Shown here: piece after piece, positions 59,454 to 64,000 of the stretch | How positions within the stretch are numbered: position 1 is the first letter of the stretch | Layout: the number at the start of each line of letters is the position of its first letter | DNA from: Alviniconcha marisindica | Lineage: Eukaryota; Mollusca; Gastropoda; Provannidae | NCBI GenBank assembly: GCA_018857735.1 | Contig: JABMCL010003271.1 | Span: 580,001 to 644,000 of the forward strand | Reading direction: 5' to 3' | Length of the DNA: 64,000 nucleotides | Made by a program: the position numbers and the translations under genes | The notes under the pieces: generated by a model | Database searches by the model: none | What the model was told of the DNA's origin: nothing | What the model saw: the letters and a program-made list of their open reading frames with translations, nothing else

Positions 59454-61407
59454 CTGAAGTGGCCCAAAAGACACCCAGGGGTCTCTAAACTGACCCAGCA
59501 GTCCCCCAATTCCAGTGCTGATATAACCGCAAATCACAGGGCAGCAGTTCCACTTCCCGCCACCATGGATGATGATGTGTACGACATCCCTCCGACCCGG
59601 GCCAGTGCTGAGACTCCTCCTGCCGAGACTCCTCCTTTCTTGCCACCCAAATCAACCAACCGGTTATCCATCCGTGACAGAGAGGGCTTGTCAAGGACTC
59701 CTGCGGACAGAGAAGACTTATCAAAGGCTTCACCAGATTCTCGTCCTAAGCCTATGCCCAGGAAAACGGTTTGTCACAAGTCTTCCAGCCCCCATGAAAC
59801 TACAGTGTCATCAACAAGTTCTGTGGAAGAGTCACCCAAAAGTGCTCCCAGGCCTGCTCCACGTCCCCGACCTCGACAAAGCTCTCTCAGGAGTCCAGCT
59901 GGTCAGCAAGTGAAAGTGAATATGAATGAATCCCAAGTTGAAGAAAGTCTTCCTCCAAGTGCTGATGAAGTGGAGGAGATGGTGAATGAAATGGTTTGGA
60001 GAGAGTTGGCAAAGGAAGAACAAGAGGGGAAATGGAAGCAGCAACAACAGGATGCTTCTCCTTCAGGGCAGTTAAGCAGTGGTGGCACTGTTTCCAATGG
60101 CAATTGGCCTGCTCAGCAGTTTCCTGATTCTTTGGGCCAAGGTGCTGACAGAGGGGATAAGCTGCCTGAAGGGGTTTTGTCCACAGACGTTGATGAAATC
60201 ATGAAGGCCAAAGAGGAAAGTTACTATGAGAACAGTGATGTAATCAAGAGAGCACTTGCATCGAACAGGCCAGACACCCAGTCGGGTACATCGAGTCGGG
60301 GTGGTCAAGGCTATGATGATGGGTTTGACAGTGCCTTTGGGGGGTCAGACACCTATGAAGACACCGGAAAGGCCCAAAAACAGACAGAACAACCATTAGC
60401 GAGCTCAGACATTGAAGCCAGCTTTGATCCTTTTGTCACTTCTCATGCCAACAAGTCTGGCCTGCCTTCCCTGCCCCATCCAGGGATTTTGCAGCCCACA
60501 AAGGTTTGGGACCATTCTTCAGACTTGAATCCAGGCCAGAATGCCAGTGGTGCTGAGAATGAAGGTGACACAGTGAGCACTGTGCCTGAAGACCCTGGCA
60601 GTGAAGAGGCTAGTGGGCAGAGGGATTCTGACACATATGAAGCAGTTTGGTTCACACAACGGCTTAAACAGGACAAACCAGGGATGGTGAGGCCACAGTC
60701 GGACCTAATGGCATTCACACCAAAGCCACAGGCAGATGGAGGAGCTCCTCCTCCATGTGTGCCGGTGTATGGTGAGCCCAGTGGTGAGTACATTGGGCTG
60801 GATCCCACATACAACATCCCCCCACCTTCCCTACCACCTCCACCCCTCCCTGCACAGGCAGTGGTGAGGACTGGACCACCTGCTGTTCCTCCCCGCCCCC
60901 AGCATAAAACCCCTCCTAACCTCCCGGACACCTTCACTTTCCATCATTCCTCCCACGTCACTGAGTCTTCCACAGACGAGCGGTTTGCTGCAGAATCTCC
61001 TTCCTCTGTGTTTGAAGATCTGCCCACTCCAGGTTTTAGTGCACCTGTCCATAATGATGATCCATTCAAGTACTCTGGCTTTGATAGAGAGTGCCAGATG
61101 TTTAACCAGCCTCATTCCACAGATGCTGCTACCAACATCGCCGAAGAGGAGCCCAGCATCTACGAAATTGAGGACTTTGTGCTTGAGTGGCCGCAGAACA
61201 TGGGCAGTGGAGCTGAAAATGATAACCAGCACAGTGAGGCAGTTGGTGGAGCCCCAGTGGCACAGGACAGTTCGATCCGATTGAGCCAGGTGCCGCCTCC
61301 TCCCCCTCGTTCCAGGACCAATACTGGAGCAGGGACCCTGGATGCAAGGAGAGGAGCACCATCTCTGCAACCCAATCCCTACTCCTTTGCTCAAAATGAT
61401 GACAGTG
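59436..61407 (+). CDS. Proline-rich, tyrosine-motif-rich scaffold-like protein, first coding exon (partial gene; CDS starts 59565)
   Basis: The acceptor TTTTTGCAG ends at 59435. The coding start is ATG 59565 in an ideal context (gccaccATGG), with an in-frame TAG upstream at 59451. 614 codons run to donor GTG|GTAAGC at 61408 (phase 1), so the protein is N-terminal only; later exons lie beyond or were not recognised. The protein is hydrophilic and disordered-looking. Visible motifs: YDIP at 6-9, basic-proline run 95-104 (class SH3 ligand), a helical acidic stretch 133-160, YYEN at 220-223, FDPF at 287-290 and DDPF at 498-501 (AP-2 alpha-ear type), YGEP 402-405, YNIP 416-419, PPRP 442-445, YEIE 533-536. 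Such motifs fit an SH2/SH3-binding endocytic or signalling adaptor (for example Dab, ACK or ARAP-like proteins), but no folded domain is present to name it. Confidence 0.85.
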
Positions 61408-61682
61408 GTAAGCAAAATGTTTTGAGTACAGCTGATTCAGTTATTCACTGTTTGTGTGTGTGTTTTCATACCCACGTTTTTCTCTCTCCATTTTCTTGAA
61501 CATAGATGGTTGTGAGGGAGTTGGGATGGGTGGCAGTCAGAATATGCTTAAGAAGTATTTCTTGTTACTTTGATATATTTTTGACAATGGTAGTGAAGTT
61601 CAGGGGTTGGCATTGATCAAGTCAGTTAACTTAATTCCCACATGCACTGTAGGGCAAGTAGAAGAAAATAAAATAAAATCAG

Positions 61683-62150
61683 AGTTCAGGAGCTGTGTGA
61701 AAGTCGAGGTGGCTGTCCTGGGCTCTCCGTCCTAATGAGCCGTATAGTTTCTGTGGATGTAAAGCAACATTGAACCATGCACACACATTGGTCACAGTTT
61801 GTCCCTAATATGTCAACCAACATCCGAGGACATTAAGCTCCACACCATCATCATCATAGAAGAAAAATCAGTTTGCCTGGCAGCATATTCTGATTGCCCC
61901 CCCCCCCCATTTTTACTACACACACCCCTAAAATAGTAGAAGCAATTTAGTGACTATTCACATTCTGAAGGTAGGTAGGTAGGTAGGTAGTATTGCTTAA
62001 TGTCCTCAGATGTCAGTTGACATATTAGGGACAAGCTGTGACCAATGCCGAAGCATGGTTTGATATAGCTTTACGTCCTCGGAAACCAGAAGGCTCGTTA
62101 GGACGGACAGCCCAGGACAGCCACCTCGACTCTCACACAGCTCCTGAACT
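61683..62150. repeat. Inverted pair of the ~165-bp repeat in the scaffold gene's intron
   Basis: Plus-strand copy at 61683-61842 and minus-strand copy at 61992-62150, separated by ~150 bp. The second starts at a GTAG run (61973-61990). Confidence 0.75.
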
Positions 62151-62609
62151 ATGCACATTCTGAATCTGAGGAAGATGTACATACATACATGGAATAAAGT
62201 GGAAATGCTGGTGTTTTGAAAGGAACATAATAATAATATACTTAGTCATGTAGTTTCTCCTAATTCTGCAGGAACATTTAATTTAATTTTAATCTTGTAT
62301 TGAATTCCTCTGCATCATTTGTGTAGAATTATACTTGCATTATTATTAATATACACTTGACAAATCAACTCCATAACAAAATTATATCCATGTGGACACA
62401 CATTTTTGGAAAACAAGCTCACTACCAGTACCATGAAAAACTGTTTTAAAACATCACAAGAAAGGAGTTGCCTCCCTTGGCATTGTTGTTGATGTTGATC
62501 ACTTTTATGTGGTGCTATTCTTTGCTGTTGAGCAGACACTGCACTTTTGTCACATGTGATTTTAAATGAGTGACTGTAGCCTTTTTTTTTTTTTACAGCT
62601 GCTTTTGAA

Positions 62610-62613
62610 TATA

Positions 62614-62667
<54 letters not shown>
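62610..62667. repeat. TA microsatellite
   Basis: ~28 TA units with one ATTATA break. Confidence 0.95.
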
Positions 62668-62669
<2 letters not shown>

Positions 62670-64000
62670 TGTACATCAATATGGTGTACTTATGTGCTGT
62701 TTGGTTGTTATGGCTGGTAACGATCTCCTCATGTTCTGTATACACCATACAACCAGTGGGTGTCAGTTTAAACAAAAGAAAGAATATTCCAGGGATTTAA
62801 AAAAAGAAAATCTTGCTTTTTTAATGGCAAAAAATAGTCACAGGTAATTAATGCATGCACACAGCCAAGCATGTGTGCATGCGTGCGTGCGCATGCACGA
62901 TCCCCCCCCCCCCCCCCCCCCACACACACACACATGTTTATTTGAAGAGCTTAGATACAAGGAAGTTTAGCCTTTTCTAGCTCAGATGTTTTTTTATTCT
63001 ACTTTATAAACAATCTTATTATTATTTTATGCACTGTCCCCCTGCCCCCAGCCCCCCCCCCCCCCCCCCCAAAAAAAAAATAGATAAAAAAAATAGAAAA
63101 AAACTTTTTTGTTTTTTGTTTGTTTTGAAATTGCAGTACATAATCATGTGATGATACTGTTCTATCTAACCTTTTATTTAAATTGAACTCTTTTATTCAG
63201 TTATATTATTTATTGTGTTTTTTGTTTTGTTTTTTGTTGTCCATAGTTATTGCTGAGTAATAATTGAAACTATGCATAAGTGTATACATGCATTTTTGTT
63301 GTTGGCAAATTTATTTAAACTTGAAAAGGTGGGGGTAGGGTAGGTGGGGGGCAGTTGAGCAGAGAGAGAGGGGGGGAGAGATCAAATGAATAACGTAAAT
63401 GTGAATATAAACAGAAACAAAAAGAAAGAAAATCTCGTAAAGCAGAACTGAATGAAACAAGGGCACAAACCAGTTTAAAACAAAACAAAAAACAACAACA
63501 ACAAAAAACAAACTCCCCCCCCCCCCCCAAAAAAAGAAGAAGAAGAAGTGAAATAAACAATAATTTGAGTATATAAGAATATATAAACGATCTAGCCTTC
63601 TCAGATTCAAATAAAAAATAAAACTGCTTGAGTGCTTGGTTGGAACTAGTGACAAGAATATGACTTGTAGTAAACATTTGTGATTGAAAGTACTGTCCTG
63701 TTGATTTGATTTTATAAGTTGTCAGCACTACTGGCACCTTTATCATGTGCTGTTTGCCATGTTTTGTGCTCTTTTCCACATTTTGATTGGTCATGGATAA
63801 TATATAATTTATGAATATAACTTTCATTTTTTTGGTGAACATTTTAACTGTTATTCTCTACTGTTTATCTCTGTTGAGTGAAAATGTTAGGATGTTTTGC
63901 AGTGTTATAGAAAAGGGTAGGGTTAATCACATGCTATATTTAGCTTACAGGAATTGGGTGTTTTTCTTTTCTTTCCTCTTAAAAAAAAAAGAAAAGCTGG

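Larger units (their letters stand above)
61408..64000 (+). other. Intron of the scaffold gene to window end
   Basis: No further coding exon recognised. Contains the inverted ~165-bp repeat pair, a TA array, poly-C/poly-A runs (62900-63080 and 63514-63535) and AT-rich DNA. A ttttacag|ctgc acceptor-like site at ~62599 leads straight into a TA array and is not convincing. Confidence 0.5.

Noticed and set aside
60443..61415. Minus-strand ORFs of 164 and 194 aa opposite the scaffold exon
   Set aside because: Shadow frames of a proline-rich coding exon; no start context, splice signals or family match.

Overview
This is an animal nuclear genome window. Its single resolved gene has ten coding exons with GT-AG introns, there are no bacterial-type operons, and simple-sequence DNA, tRNA-derived SINEs and non-autonomous DNA transposons are dense. 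The repeat style (long GT, GA and TA arrays, many minisatellites, SINE tails ending in ACTT runs) and the animal-type SLC7 protein suggest a marine invertebrate. A gastropod mollusc is my best guess, but no marker in the window proves it.

Region by region. Bases 1-18,200 hold no gene I can support. They contain microsatellites, a 60-bp and a ~39-bp minisatellite, a LINE reverse-transcriptase fossil (~2.9-3.1 kb), a frameshifted Tc1-like transposase fossil (~12.5-12.9 kb), several SINE copies, a ~165-bp dispersed repeat family, and three kinds of TIR elements, some visibly nested in other repeats. This part is CG-dinucleotide rich. Bases ~18,250-38,273 hold a complete SLC7-family amino-acid transporter light chain on the + strand. 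The conceptual protein is 484 aa from ten exons; a candidate promoter with two inverted CCAAT boxes and a candidate noncoding first exon lie near 18.3-18.4 kb. Its introns carry large minisatellites, a perfect 31-bp-arm palindrome, decayed tandem copies of the end of exon 6, and an in-phase candidate alternative terminal exon in intron 1. Bases 38,274-52,400 are non-coding, CG-poor and full of degenerate tandem repeats. At ~52.5-53.4 kb CG content rises again around a CCAAT box and a donor site, probably the promoter and noncoding exon of the last gene. That gene has one large coding exon (59,565-61,407) encoding the N-terminal 614 residues of a proline-rich, tyrosine-motif-rich scaffold-like protein I cannot name. 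The gene runs off or continues beyond the right edge.

The two genes are on the same strand and show no evident functional link. The SLC7 protein should pair with a 4F2hc-like (SLC3) heavy chain at the plasma membrane. The second protein looks like a cytoplasmic SH2/SH3/AP-2-binding adaptor. The most interesting signals are: the candidate truncated-isoform exon in SLC7 intron 1; the exon-6 tail triplication; minisatellites lying close upstream of SLC7 splice acceptors; a TA-target MITE whose empty site is preserved in paralogous repeats in the same window; and two small upstream ORFs both encoding MDFV in the leader of the second gene. I found no novel multi-gene system.
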